Source of the DNA: Morinoia aosen
Taxonomy: Eukaryota > Arthropoda > Malacostraca > Amphipoda > Talitridae
Reading direction: 5' to 3'
DNA: 64,000 bases
Assembly (NCBI GenBank): GCA_030386875.1
Contig: CM059569.1
Location: 48,585,842-48,649,841 of the forward strand
Part shown: positions 33,345 through 44,587 of the stretch, in pieces
How the letters are laid out: every line of letters starts with the position of its first letter
Numbering within the stretch: the stretch's first letter is position 1
Translations under genes and position numbers: made by a program
Notes under the pieces: generated by a model
Seen by the model: the letters and a program-made list of their open reading frames with translations, nothing else
Told to the model about the DNA's origin: nothing
The model's database searches: none

Positions 33345-35127
33345 CTGGAAAAGGTGAAGGAAAAATTGAAAAAGCTACGAAACATTACGTATAATTCATG
33401 ACTGTTAATCAACTATTTAAAACCGTCACAAAAAAGGAAGTAAGCAGAAGGGAACCGAGCAATGCTTGTAAGGAGTTTTATCTTCAAAACGGCTAAATGC
33501 GCTTAAACACACTTCAATGTGTTGACTGTTAATAGTACATCCTTGCATGATTGAAGTCGAAGGTACACCGGTTCGCAACTTATAAACGCAATAGGCTCCG
33601 AACAGCTGTTTTTTAGTTGAATTATTCTTGCGTTATTGTGCGGTAATTGCATGAAATTTTATTTCTGCATTATTGTGTACTATAGAGCTTATATTTGCAT
33701 TAAATTATGTTGTTCAGATTTTTCGAGCGTCTTGCGCTGGTTGTTGGTTGTCGTGACTTAGTCTAGATCGACCTAAATGACATGTGAACTCGGTAAGGTT
33801 AATGAAGTTTTCATTTTCACACGTTAATATCTAGGTGGCAATTAGCAATGAGGAGTATATGAAACCCCCAAATAGTACGCACAAGGTGAGCAAAAGAAGA
33901 TAATACATTTAAGATGAAATAATAAAGATTCCAATAATGAGGGTAGGTAATGAAAGTACTAATAACAGCAATTAATATTATTAACTAATTATTCCCACAC
34001 ATAACATCAGTCAGCTCACTTCGCACCTCCGAATGTTCGTCACTTGGATGTTTGTAAGTATAGGGAAGCAGGTCTACATTTTCCCTCCAAGCTATGTTTA
34101 GTTCAACACCACTCCATCTTCAGACCTCATTGTTTATAGACTAAAGCTGAAGCTACACTTGGGATCAGACTGAAAATTCCTAACTGTGAAATATACTTAT
34201 AGTAGAAATAATTGTGGGCGATTCTATGAATTGAGCACCAGGAACAGTTTTTTCGTAGGAATCGACTCGTTGCACTCATTATCTATCATCTAATTCAGCT
34301 GCCCTTTTTACAACTGGTGATATTTTTTATAGATTCACGCGATTTTAAATCCATTTGTTGGTAGTTATTTTTGTCAGAACCCCATTTGCACTCGGCTTTA
34401 TTTCTATGCTGAAAAAAAGATTGTGAGGCACGACATGAATTTTACTGAAATTAGTTTAGCTTTTGAATGAAAGATTTTATTACTTGAGGCAAGGATTGGT
34501 TTTTGAGGGTGAACTTTATAAAGAATTACTCAGCCCCTATCTTTACATTAGCAATTGTATGACTTCTTGAGAAGCTGTTATGAAGCATTATTTTTCTATT
34601 AACTCTTAACTTTTTCTATTACCTTGTTCTATTATTAATTAAATTATTTATGGTTTAAAGTTCATATTGTCGTTCCAGGAACAACTCTCCTAAAATGAAC
34701 ACGATTTTGTAAACGATTACAGAGGAATTACAATCACGATAAACGTTTTTAGTCTCCTGTAATGCAGTTAGTCGAATTAAAAGGGAGAAGCACGTCATAT
34801 GGCAGCCCTTCTACATTGTGGTGCTGGAAAAATACTGAGCTTCTCAAAAGGAAAAAAACTAGTTCAAATGGAAAGCAGTGAAGCGCGATGATTGAGTGCG
34901 TATGGACAAAAATTTTTTCGTTGGTTGGCACATTATGATGGCTCTTAAGTGCTTAGTTACAACTTTTTCTTGGTAAATATTTACAAACCGACAACCAAAA
35001 ACCCACAAGTTTTTGCAACAAAATTCGTGTTGTTTATCTAAACTAGACTTGCGCTCTTATTTGAATTCATAAATGTTAACTGGAGATGATCAGTATCATC
35101 AAGCATTCCGAACAAGATATTGTTTTC
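33345..35127. other. Upstream flank of gene 3
   Basis: Alignable with the gene 2 and gene 4 flanks (GCTACGAAACATTACGTATAA, AATCAACTATTTAAAACCGT, CTTGCATGATTGAA). About 33690-33850 partly repeats the 32450-32600 sequence (AGAGCTTATAT, TCGAGCGTCTTGC, TAGTCTAGATCGACCTAAAT, TTTTCATTTTCACACG). This resembles the last bases and 3' flank of another gene copy, so a further duplicate may have been lost here. Confidence 0.5.
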
Positions 35128-35540
35128 GAACCCATAGCGCTCGGTGATGGACAGTCCACTTCTCGGTGCACCTCAGCGACCACTGTAGCAGGCGGCCAGC
35201 CCAGTGTAGAACTACGGGGCGAGTAGAGTACAAGAATGCACGCGAGGAGTAATTCACCTTGGAAATGCTGCATGGCTGATGCCATCGATTCCACTCCCAT
35301 CATGTCAGAAGATGAATATGGTTAGAGATCATTAGTCTATGGCAATCTGCTGACCATCTGTTCTTCTACCAACATACGTTACTATTATTATACATCAACA
35401 TTGGTCATAACCATGTACGCTAATTTTGATAAGTGTGTGTTCATATTTGAGCTTGATCAACTCAAAATCAACTTCACTTCTTATGTTCCACTAAATCGGG
35501 GCGCATGTAATGAGTTAAGAGCTCAGATGAGCGTGGTTCT
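35128..35540. other. Conserved block, copy 3 (possible promoter or 5' exon of gene 3)
   Basis: Same block as at 15735, 24525 and 44588, here 1.8 kb upstream of the gene 3 exon: GACAGTCCACTTCTCGGTGC, then CACTGTAGCAGGCGGCCAGC and ATTCACCTTGGAAATGC. Its distal end runs into the 35-bp array that grew from the block's own sequence. Confidence 0.6.
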
Positions 35541-36135
35541 GACCAGCCATCAGCTTGCGATCATTGAAATGAGCAGATCAGCCATCAGCCTGCGATCATT
35601 GAAATGAGCTGATCAACCATCAGCCTGCGATCATTGAAATGAGCTGATCAGCCATCAGCCTGCGATCATTGAAATGAGCAGATCAGCCATCAGCCTGCGA
35701 TCATTGAAATGAGCTGATCAGCCATCAGCCTGCGATCATTGAAATGAGCAGATCAGCCATCAGCCTGCGATCATTGAAATGAGCAGATCAGCCATCAGCC
35801 TGCGATCATTGAAATGAGCAGATCAGCCATCAGCCTGCGATCATTGAAATGAGCTGATCAACCATCAGCCTGCGATCATTGAAATGAGCAGATCAGCCAT
35901 CAGCCTGCGATCATTGAAATGAGCTGATCAGCCATCAGCCTGCGATCATTGAAATGAGCTGATCAGCCATCAGCCTGCGATCATTGAAATGAGCAGATCA
36001 GCCATCAGCCTGCGATCATTGAAATGAGCTGATCAACCATCAGCCTGCGATCATTGAAATGAGCAGATCAGCCATCAGCCTGCGATCATTGAAATGAGCT
36101 GATCAACCATCAGCCTGTGTTCATAGAAATGAGCC
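35541..36135. repeat. 35-bp minisatellite, 17 copies
   Basis: The unit is GATCAGCCATCAGCCTGCGA followed by TCATTGAAATGAGCA, with two diallelic positions: A or T before GATCA, and G or A in ATCAGCC/ATCAACC. A single copy of the parent motif occurs at the same place in sister units (CAGTCAGCCTTCATTG near 16158, CAGTCTGCGTTCATTG near 45057), so the array is a recent expansion in this unit. Confidence 0.97.
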
Positions 36136-37741
36136 AATGTTCAGGGTGTAAAAATTACTTACTAGATCATCTTCTTTTAAACAACGTACTTCCGGTTTGA
36201 TATTTTTCAACTGAGATGTTGGCCAAGTCCTAATACCTCTCGAAATCTCAAACTTCAGCATGTTAATGTTTTGAGTTGCTGCTTGGTGTTTCTCGTAATA
36301 ATATTGTCTTATGTGTAAGTCGTTCAAGCACTGAGAATGCATATTTTATTGCAGTTACATCCGCATTATTTGGCTTCAGTCCTAAAAGCAAATTTTCTCT
36401 TGCCTTCACCGGTTTGTTGTCTGAAATTAAGCCATAGTTTTTTCTTTCTTCATTTTACAAACCCACTCACTTCTCGTGATACCGTTGGAACCAGTCTGTT
36501 TAATCCTTGTACCGAGTGTGCAGAATTTGAATGCGTTTCTGCCCGAAATTCGCTGTGAAAACCGTTTTAATTAATCGAATAAAGATCTTAATATAAAGAT
36601 ATTTTATTTGCCATTGATTTTTTTTCATCAAACTCCTCGAGAATAAACTCATTTCTTTCTATTTTTTATCAAAATATCGTAGCAGTTCATATATGTCTGT
36701 TTAGAGAAACTTTTACACGGAATACATCATTGGTCGCGCAGGAACTTTTTTTTATATTAATGTCAATGTTTCCACGAGGACTCATGATTCTCATGCTATT
36801 TCTTGTAACACCGTTATGACGAGTTTGTTCGCAACAAACACTCGCTAGGCTCAGCATAGGCAACCCACAGACAGTGGATTCGGAGTGCGCTGCATGTAAT
36901 TGTCATCAGGAAGAGCGCTCGCAGCGCCACCACCTTGCTGCGCGTCCGGCGGGTGTGCAACAACAGTGTATCGACACTGAATGCTCCTTCTATCGTAATT
37001 CTTGTCCATAATAATTCTCATCACCAAAAAACTAGAACGCTTGTCAAAGTGTATTTCAAGATATCGCGTGTGTAGATGTAAAAAAAGGATTGAATAATAG
37101 TCATTTTGTTGCTCCATATATTGCCAGTATACTACCCCAGTCTTGCCAGTGACATTGTTGACAGCAACATTTCAAATTTTACATGAATGAAAGTCTAAAT
37201 TTTCCTCGGATGAATTTTCCTCAGAAGCAGACTTTTTCTCAGAAGCAGACTTTTCCTAAGTTTTCCACAGAAGTAGTTAATGGGACCCAGAACATGACAG
37301 GAGTGCTAACTACATCCTCCGATAAAGATCATCATCGATGTTGTTGTGTCGCACCACTAAGGTTGCCAAAGCCGTCAATAGAAGGAGTTGACAAAATCCA
37401 AGAGATGACACACCATATGCCGCGAAAATGTCTGGAATGTGTACTTTTTGTCATAAGAGTGCAACAAAATCCTTCCGGTGTGTACAGGTTATAAATAGAA
37501 CACGAGTTATTTTACAATGACTTTAAAGAAGCGAAAGTTCTCAGTTAAAACAGAGTTGCAGATGAGTCCGTTTTGTTCAACGTTTGTTTAATTTCGTGCG
37601 TGAACACGCTTTCTGACAGTTTCACTTCCTTGCTATTGCTTTAAGCGCTAATTTTAAAGTCATTTTCAAAAACATGGTGATTAGTTACAGGGCAGTGGTC
37701 TCTAACACTACCTTGCACACTAGTAATAGACACCCTACCAG
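36136..37741. repeat. Distal flank of gene 3 unit with duplicate D fragment
   Basis: Sequence at about 36136-36560 matches about 45080-45500 in the gene 4 unit (CTCGTGATACnGnTTGGAACCAG, then TTCTGnCCCGAAATTCGC). Sequence at about 36965-37300 matches about 10575-10890. Sequence at about 37500-37741 matches about 17190-17410 (AGCGAAAGTTCTCAG, AACACGCTTTC, CTAACACTACCTTG). No gene is supported. Confidence 0.6.
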
Positions 37742-38040
37742 GTTAGGTTAACATAAGGTTAACATCGGCATCTTTGGGATGCTTTATTTCCAATCAAGCC
37801 TGATACATATGATCTTAGCATTGGTTTTTCAAATGTCTTATAACTAACCCTATATATAGGACACCATGACGGTTCCCCCGTAAAGCCGGTACCCATTTCC
37901 GACACCTGGGTTGAGTGGGGTATTGTGCTTGAGCTTTCCCTTATACCCAACGGGGAAAATCTCCGTGCCAGCGCTGGGATACGAACCCGCGAGTTCCAGC
38001 ATACAAGTCCGATCCCTTAACCGCTGTGCCACGGAGAGCA
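37742..38040 (-). mobile_element. tRNA-derived SINE, subfamily B, with target duplication
   Basis: Reverse-strand copy of the element at 5684. The tRNA-like head lies at the right (inverse of CTCCGTGGCACAGCGGTTAA) and the tail at the left (AGGTTAACATAAGGTTAAC-rich). It is flanked by CTACCAG at 37735-37741 and 38041-38047. The gene 2 unit has the uninterrupted site CACCCTACCAGTGCTGCCAG near 17400, which confirms a unit-specific insertion. Confidence 0.93.
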
Positions 38041-39834
38041 CTACCAGTACGGGCAGAAATCCCTCTGTGCTCTCCTATGAGCATCACAAAGTGGTTAGTA
38101 GTGCTCCTTGTTTAATTTTTTTCGACAATTGACATGGGTATTACGATATCAGCCGTATATCAGCCGACTTTTTAAAATCCAACGCTTTATATATATTTCA
38201 TTCAATTTTATAGGAGATAAACTGCTTTTTATTAGTCCTCCCAATGTTTGTAGCGTTACTCAGGCTGCACATTAACTTATACTGTACACTTCACAGTTTC
38301 ATAGAAACACAGGCACCTTGTCTATAAAAAGGAATCAACTCCCAATATTGAATATAATGCAAAAATTTAGTATGAGATTAATCTTTGGATAATATGTTGG
38401 CACCAGGTCTCTAAATTCTTAGGAGACATATTGATTTTGATGAGTCGACATACGTAGCTAGGATAAGTGCAGTATTGTTTTAGGGACAATGAAACTCTTA
38501 AGCATCTCCAAGCAATTATCGTCAATTTTTTTAAGACAAATGTGTATAACCAATCGATGGGGGATGTTATTTTTGTAAAAATTAGAACAAAAGTATTCTA
38601 GTCGATGTATAAAAGCTCCAACTACAAGACTTAATATGAAATTGAATTTGACGCTAAAATTTATGACACTATTAAATTTTGATCTAAATCTCGTTTAGGT
38701 TTTCTTTTTTTTGAAAACGTTAGTCTCTAAAGCGTTTTGAGTTTTTTGAACGTACATATACTCGTATATACAAGAAATTAAATTTGGTGCCAAATATTTT
38801 TCTCGTGTAAATTTATGTAAATAATGCTGACTGTCCAAGTAATCCATGAATAGATTAAAGTGACTTGGATCACGAAACACGAAAGTAAGGACATTCGTTA
38901 AAAAAAATCATTCATGACAAGAAAGGAAATTATTGGTTAGAGTAGGTGAAACGCAGCCCCCAATAAGTGCCCACTGTTTTGATGACACAAGTTCCCATCA
39001 AACACAAGTAAGTTATCGTTTCTACAAATTTATATACATTTCTCGAAAGACAGTCAGCTAAATCCATCAAACTTGTCACTGTAGTCAAATACTTTTGATG
39101 ATTCTATTTCAAGAGTTTAGTTTAATGGAATGTAAATAAAAATCGATTGAACATCATAATTAGCCATGACATACTGATCATTGGGTATTAAGCCAATTTC
39201 TTGAACAAATGAAAATGAGTGCTCAATCGTAAAATCTTTAAACGCTGAAACCAGCCCGCCTTCTGAATTAAAAAGATGAAACTCATTCTCTGCATTGGAC
39301 GAGAAAATTTCCACAATAATGATTTTTTTAATTTATGAATAAATTTATATACAGAATCTCCAGTTTGGAGCATTCTCAATAATTCATATCTATTTGAATG
39401 GTATCCTAGTATTATTCGAATGTGACTATAAATATGGCATCTGTTTACGTTTGTTTACATGCAAAAACACTGCGGCACAGAAGTTTAATCTATTGTTCGA
39501 GGGAATGCAACTTATTGCAAGGAAAAGATATAGCAAAAAAAAATATATCAAATCTTATTACCTAATAGTACCCTTTTGAGTACTATTAGGTAATACAAGT
39601 ATACTTTTTGATATATTTGTTTGGTGTCCGCTTCTTCTATCATTATGTTACGCTCATAAGGATGCTTAATAACCGTATCTGTCTGTGCTATGAGTTTCAC
39701 CAGTGCACAAGTAAAAGAATATTTTAATCGCGGGTACTATTAGAATGGATATAATTGTTAGTCATTCACATCTGGAATATTTACGTACCGAGGGAAAATA
39801 TGGAATCCCGCCACTTTTGATGGCCACGTACACT
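38041..39834. other. Duplicated 3' flank of gene 4 unit, no gene
   Basis: Parallels 17420-19800 and 27790-29540: GGGTATTACGATA, TTTTAAAATCCAACGCT, TGAGTCGACATACG, AAGTGACTTGGATCACGA, CTGAAACCAGCCCGCCTTC. The small frames within it differ between units and are not supported as genes. Confidence 0.6.
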
Positions 39835-40844
39835 TGTGCGCCAAGCGCCATCCATGCCCTCTTCCCCCGTGCACCTCAGAGGTCTTATAAGCGGTGAGCT
39901 CTTTAGGGCCCGCGCATTTGGTTCGCATCTCCACCTGTACTACATCGTCACCAATAAACGTCGCACGTAACCAGCATGATCTCTAACCTCTGTCTGCCTG
40001 TATATTTGGTGGCCAGTATGGGGATTATTGCACTCAGTGTAGGTGCACACTGCTTGCTCTCTAACTTGCTCTCACTGCGAGTACAGCCTATGTTTGGCCT
40101 TGACGCCTGCGCGCACGCAAACAATAACTGACTGAAAAAAAAACACTACCACTGCTGCTGCGACCACAATAACAATTAATTGTTGCTGCGTTACTTATCT
40201 TAAATTGTAGGTTTAGTTGTCGTTGTCGAACGATGTCGCGGTCTCTGCAGTCGTTGGAAGCGATGCACCGTTACTGCTTCGTCCGTAGCACGAAAATAAC
40301 GCAGCTGTAGTCGGTTGACACACCTCGTAGATGTAGTTTAAGATCTGTAGCCGCCCTCTCGCAGATCTCTGAAGCTCTCTGTAGACGCTGTCCTTATTCT
40401 CGATTTCTTGTTGCTCTGACTGTCTCTTCAGATTCTTCTTATAAGTTATAATTCTTGTCGTCACCAGACGATCTTCTCGGTAGTTCTCTTAATTTCTCTG
40501 TAGTTATCAGTAATCTCCTCCGCCGTGTTGATTTGCTGAAGTCACTGGATCTTCTTCTCAAACTTCTGTACTTCTCAAACTTCTTCTTCTCAAACTTCTG
40601 TACGTCGAATACTATATCTACTTGACTTCCCAAATATATCTTCACGAATTCGTGGGTCCGTCAACTCTCTGGCCACCAAATATACAGGCAGACAGAGGTT
40701 AGAGATCATGCTGGTTACGTGCGACGTTTATTGGTGACGATGTAGTACAGGTGGAGATGCGAACCAAATGCGCGGGCCCTAAAGAGCTCACCGCTTATAA
40801 GACCTCTGAGGTGCACGGGGGAAGAGGGCATGGCTTGGCGCACA
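39835..40844. mobile_element. 1-kb element with inverted LTR-like arms
   Basis: Arms of about 180 bases at 39835-40016 and 40669-40844 are inverted copies, starting TGTGCGCCAAG. They carry a TATAA-type box (CTTATAAGCGG), an AATAAA (CAATAAACG) and end near TATTTGGTGGCCAG. The arms begin TG and look like short LTRs, but they face each other instead of lying in direct orientation. The flanks are CACT at 39831-39834 and 40845-40848. The gene 3 unit has the empty site (ATACACTAGTGAGCTAAAC near 29558). The centre has no recognised protein. I read it as an LTR-derived fossil or short non-autonomous element; the exact family is open. Confidence 0.75.
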
Positions 40845-40848
40845 CACT

Positions 40849-41556
40849 AGTTTGTTATAAACTAGTGATCTAAATTATACATTGAACATTTCCTTTGTGA
40901 TCTACTGCGATTGATAACATCAATGTCACTCCTATATTGGCCTGCAGTTGATTCGATGACTATATTTTATACCGCACTTCACGTGAATTACAGGTAAATT
41001 TTCAAATTGACGGTAATAACACCTCTAATTTTCGTACCTGGAATAAACGACGGGAAGTCTACATTAATTGTACGATCGCATTTTTCACTCGATGTGGCAC
41101 GAGTGCGACGGAGATTTTTGACAGTAAGAATTTGTTATGACTGCTCCGATTTGTGCTTCTTAGACGAAAATTGCCCTTATGATGACACGATCGAAAACAT
41201 CCTTGACGTGGCTTCACTTCGAAAGTCACCCGGTTATGCCATAAGTTATTATGAAGTAAAAGGTAAAAGGTGAGGAATATTTGATGGTAGGAAAATGTTA
41301 ACAGGAAGAAATGTTCAAAGGCAAAAAATAGCTTATGATATTCTTCATTTCGCAGGGTTTCTTCCATTTTGGTTAAATGAATGTTGATGCACGAAAGTTT
41401 AAACTTTGCATTATTTGTATGCTAGAACTTATCTTAACGGTAAAAAATATTGTTGCGGTGTTTTGAGCGTTTTACAAAATAAGTAGGTCATTATGAAATA
41501 GTTTAGATTGACCTAAATGACATACTAACAATGAATGATTGACAACGTTTTAATTT
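40849..41556. other. 3' flank of gene 4 with minisatellite seed
   Basis: Non-coding. The stretch 41158-41200 (CTTAGACGAAAATTGCCC, then TTATGATGACACGATCGAAA) is the single-copy counterpart of the 38-bp array at 20126. About 41375-41430 is the empty site for the TTAA-flanked and mariner-type elements of the gene 3 unit. The gene 4 3' UTR should lie here. Confidence 0.6.
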
Positions 41557-42326
41557 TCACGCGTAAATTTCTAGGTGGCAAATTTGTAGCGGCATCTCAG
41601 CTTCGTTTGGAGTTTTTTGGATTGACAGATACCTGCCCGCAACGGGCTCTGTAGGCCGCACAATGAGCTCATAGCCTGCATGCGGAGGTGGTCCAGGATA
41701 GTAACTCATCTGCATGTAATTCTCAAAGTCGCCGGATGCCGGAGATGTCCCAATGCGAATATCCAACTCGTTGAAATATTTCTCATAGACGTCGTTGCTC
41801 TGTGCCATCACTGCAACACCCTTTACATTTTGCACATCGACCAGATCAAACACAATGAAAGGTTGACCACCTTTAGTTGATTTGTAGCAACTCTCTATAG
41901 ATCCGTCATAGATTCCGTCCAGCAGATTTTCCGGAACTTTTATATCCTTTTGGCTTTCAAACACCGGTGAAGCATAAGAAAATTTGATACCTGACTGAGC
42001 CGTCAGTATATTGGACGGGCTTCGTTTTGTGAAACACTTGACCCAAGGAGGTCCCTCAGGATCTTCGTTGAAGGGCACCACGATGGTGTTCATCAGAGTC
42101 GACAGTCCCGAATCAGTGGAACAGTGCAGCATACACCAGTCCTTCATGGCGCACAAAGATGCCGATCGAATCAAAGAAAGTTTGGACTCGTAAGGCTGCA
42201 AGTCAGGATTCTCGAGGCGACTTCCTGCAATTTTGGTAGGTCGAAGAGAAACGGTGAAGGCGTACGAGTGCGGCAACGCTATCATGATCGACAGCACGGT
42301 TGACAGCAGCGGAATGAGGGGAACGC
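41557..42326 (-). CDS. Secreted PAN-like plus F5/8C (fucolectin-like) domain protein, copy 4 (main exon)
   Basis: Fourth paralogue, with the same layout and probable extracellular lectin-like role. The exon begins after TTTTTCCAG at 42327-42335 (minus strand) with GVPLIPLLSTVLSIMIALPHS, a signal-peptide core. Here the frame happens to stay open to an ATG at 42366. Copies 2 and 3 have the same ATG one base out of frame, so I treat this stretch as intron and expect the start in an upstream exon. The cysteine cluster (LCAMKDWCMLHC, WVKCFTKR) is identical to copy 3. The linker (KFSYASPVFESQKDIKV) and the loop before LDIRIG (NDVYEKYFNE) differ sharply from copies 2 and 3. The C-terminal strands AGRYLSIQK and ICHLEIYA are conserved. 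Six cysteines lie outside the leader. Ligand unknown. Confidence 0.85.
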
Positions 42327-43384
42327 CTGGAAAAAGTGATGCAAAAGTGTATGAGGTGCGAAACATTTCCTTCAGAGCTCATCACTGTTCATGAACTATA
42401 AAATTGTCATAGGAAAAGAAAGCAAGCAGGAAATTACCGGCCGCTGTTGAGAAGATATAACTTCAAATCAGCTCCTTAAAATATGAAGATTTTCATTTAT
42501 TGATAAGTTACAGGACATCTCATAATTTTTTACAACTGGTGATGTTTTCTATTATATTTAGGTACTCAATCTTAAATTTATTTGATTGCAGTTATTTGTT
42601 TATAACCCCCTGCAAAGATGAAGATTTGGTTGGGAGACAAAGCATGAATCATATCGTGATAAGTTTTACTTAAATTTAAATAAATTTTTAAAACTGAGAA
42701 AATATTAGTTATTGAGGCAAATTTTATAGAACAGAATTACGCAGTTTCTTAACTTCATATTGACAATCAAACGGCTTCTGGAAATGCTCTGACGGAAAGA
42801 AGTGTTCTCTTTCTGTTAACTTTTCTCTTAATTATCATTCATAGCATGAGTTTCAATATTTTTTTTCAGCTAAAACTTCTCTTGAATGTTCATATTTATG
42901 AAAAACGAGGATCAGAAAATTAATTTCACGTTACACCATTATAGTCTGTTGGACTGCATTTATGTTATAGAGAAAAGAAAAACAGTTTATTAAAAAAATG
43001 TTTCATGATATTCAGTACTACGAATTATATTTTACATACATCTTAACACAAAAGACCTTAAGTGGTAAACTAACCACAGGAAGTAGACAATGGTCGTGTA
43101 ATCTGTTAAATATATTATTGTGAGACGAATTATAAAATTTCTCTCCTTGGATACTTTCTCCAGGCACGGGGACTCAATGCTCATTAATACTGTTGAAATA
43201 AATGAAGAATGCATGGGAGACGGAGAAACCTGGTCTTTTGATAAACGTTCGACCCAGCGGCGATGGAAACACGGTATGGGGATCAAAGGGGAAAAACGAG
43301 GTCATATGGATGACGGTCTTCAGCAAAGTTTGAGCACGTCTTAACACAATCATTAGTTTTTACTAGTTTGCCCATTATGATGGA
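42327..43384. other. Upstream flank of gene 4
   Basis: Alignable with about 14450-15290 (CTTCTGGAAATGCTCTGA, AAAACTTCT..TTGAATGTTCAT, GAGACGGAGAAACCTGGTC) and with the start of the gene 2 and gene 3 flanks. The short frames on both strands at 43032-43344 are not conserved in the paralogous sequence at about 15000-15240 and are not supported. Confidence 0.5.
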
Positions 43385-44405
43385 TTAAAACGAAGAGCGA
43401 GGCGAAAATCGCTGTACGTATAGTCATCTTATTAATACAATTAGTAAACTTTAATGAATAAAATTTAACCTTTAGAATTTATCAGGTCATCTTCATCAAA
43501 GGTTCTGCGAGAAAACAAATATGAGTAAATTAAAACTATGACGTACAAAAAAACTTAAAACAAACAAAAAATAGTCGTAGATGTAAAAATCAGGTATAGA
43601 AATAAGTGAAAACGCGACCTAACGATCATGTGTTTGCGACGAAAAGTGGAAAGGCGCTTTGAGTGTCATTTAGAGCGGGTCTGAGTTCAAAAATACATAA
43701 AGACTCAAGGATACTCTAATCAATCATGTGTGGGGCACATACAAAGGAACTTAAAATGGTTCACGGATACAGGGACGTTACAGTTTTCAGAGTGGGATCG
43801 GATAGAGGTCAGTGGAGGGAACCAAGAGGACGGTTGGTTCTATAAAATTCAACTCTGATTCTACATCGTGCGCGGATACTCTGGAGATAAGAGTACGACA
43901 GGTAGAACCTACGTACTGTGATTCACAACGTGAGCAACCAAACTGGTGAACCAGAGACGAGCACATATCTGGGCGTAGCTTATCTTTAAAGAAGAGAAGG
44001 GAACCGATCGTAAAATTATTGACATGGACATGAACATAATGAGTTTTGATTTGTGGAAAAAATTATCGAATGATCAATAAATTTCAGACCCGCTCTAAAT
44101 GACACTCAAAATTCCATTCCTCTTCTCGACTCAAACAAGTGATCATTAGTTCGCGTTTTCATTTTTTATATCTACGACTGTTTTTTGTATGTTTTAGTTT
44201 GCTTTTGTTTGTTGCAGTTTTAATTTACTAATATTTGTTTTATTCTGTAGCAAAACCTTTGCTGAAGGTGAAATGATGAGTTCGAAACGTTCAATTTTAT
44301 TCATGTAGGCTTTAATTGTTTTAATAAAACGACAATACGTACAGCAGTTTTCACCTTGTACTACATTTTAAGAATCAGACACATCAATTAAGATATTATC
44401 GTAGA
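43385..44405 (-). mobile_element. Penelope-like retroelement fragment with inverted terminal arms
   Basis: On the minus strand (about 43950-43690) a decayed GIY-YIG endonuclease end is readable: HQFGCSRCESQYVGSTCRTL, then SRVSAH, and after frame changes FKFLCMCPTHD and TQTRSK. These correspond to the C-terminus of Penelope-like elements. Arms of about 290 bases (43392-43685 and 44085-44375) are inverted copies. Each carries the CTTTGnTGAAGnTGAnnTGAT phrase usual downstream of Penelope coding regions. Inverted terminal repeats are a known Penelope arrangement. Reverse transcriptase is absent. The element splits GATGG from CTTGTG, which are contiguous in the sister unit (GATGGCTTGTGC near 15289). 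It is truncated and not functional. Confidence 0.82.
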
Positions 44406-44587
44406 CTCTGATAGCTTGTGCTAACAATTTGTTCTTGATACGCGTTTATAAGCCCGATTGTATATGCTGCAAAATCCGCTATGTTTAGCTGGACTAAACT
44501 AGACTAGAGCTCCTAATTGTGTTCAAAATTCTGCTTGGCGATTATAAGTATCCAGCAAGAATTCCTGACAATTTATTGTTAACGAAC

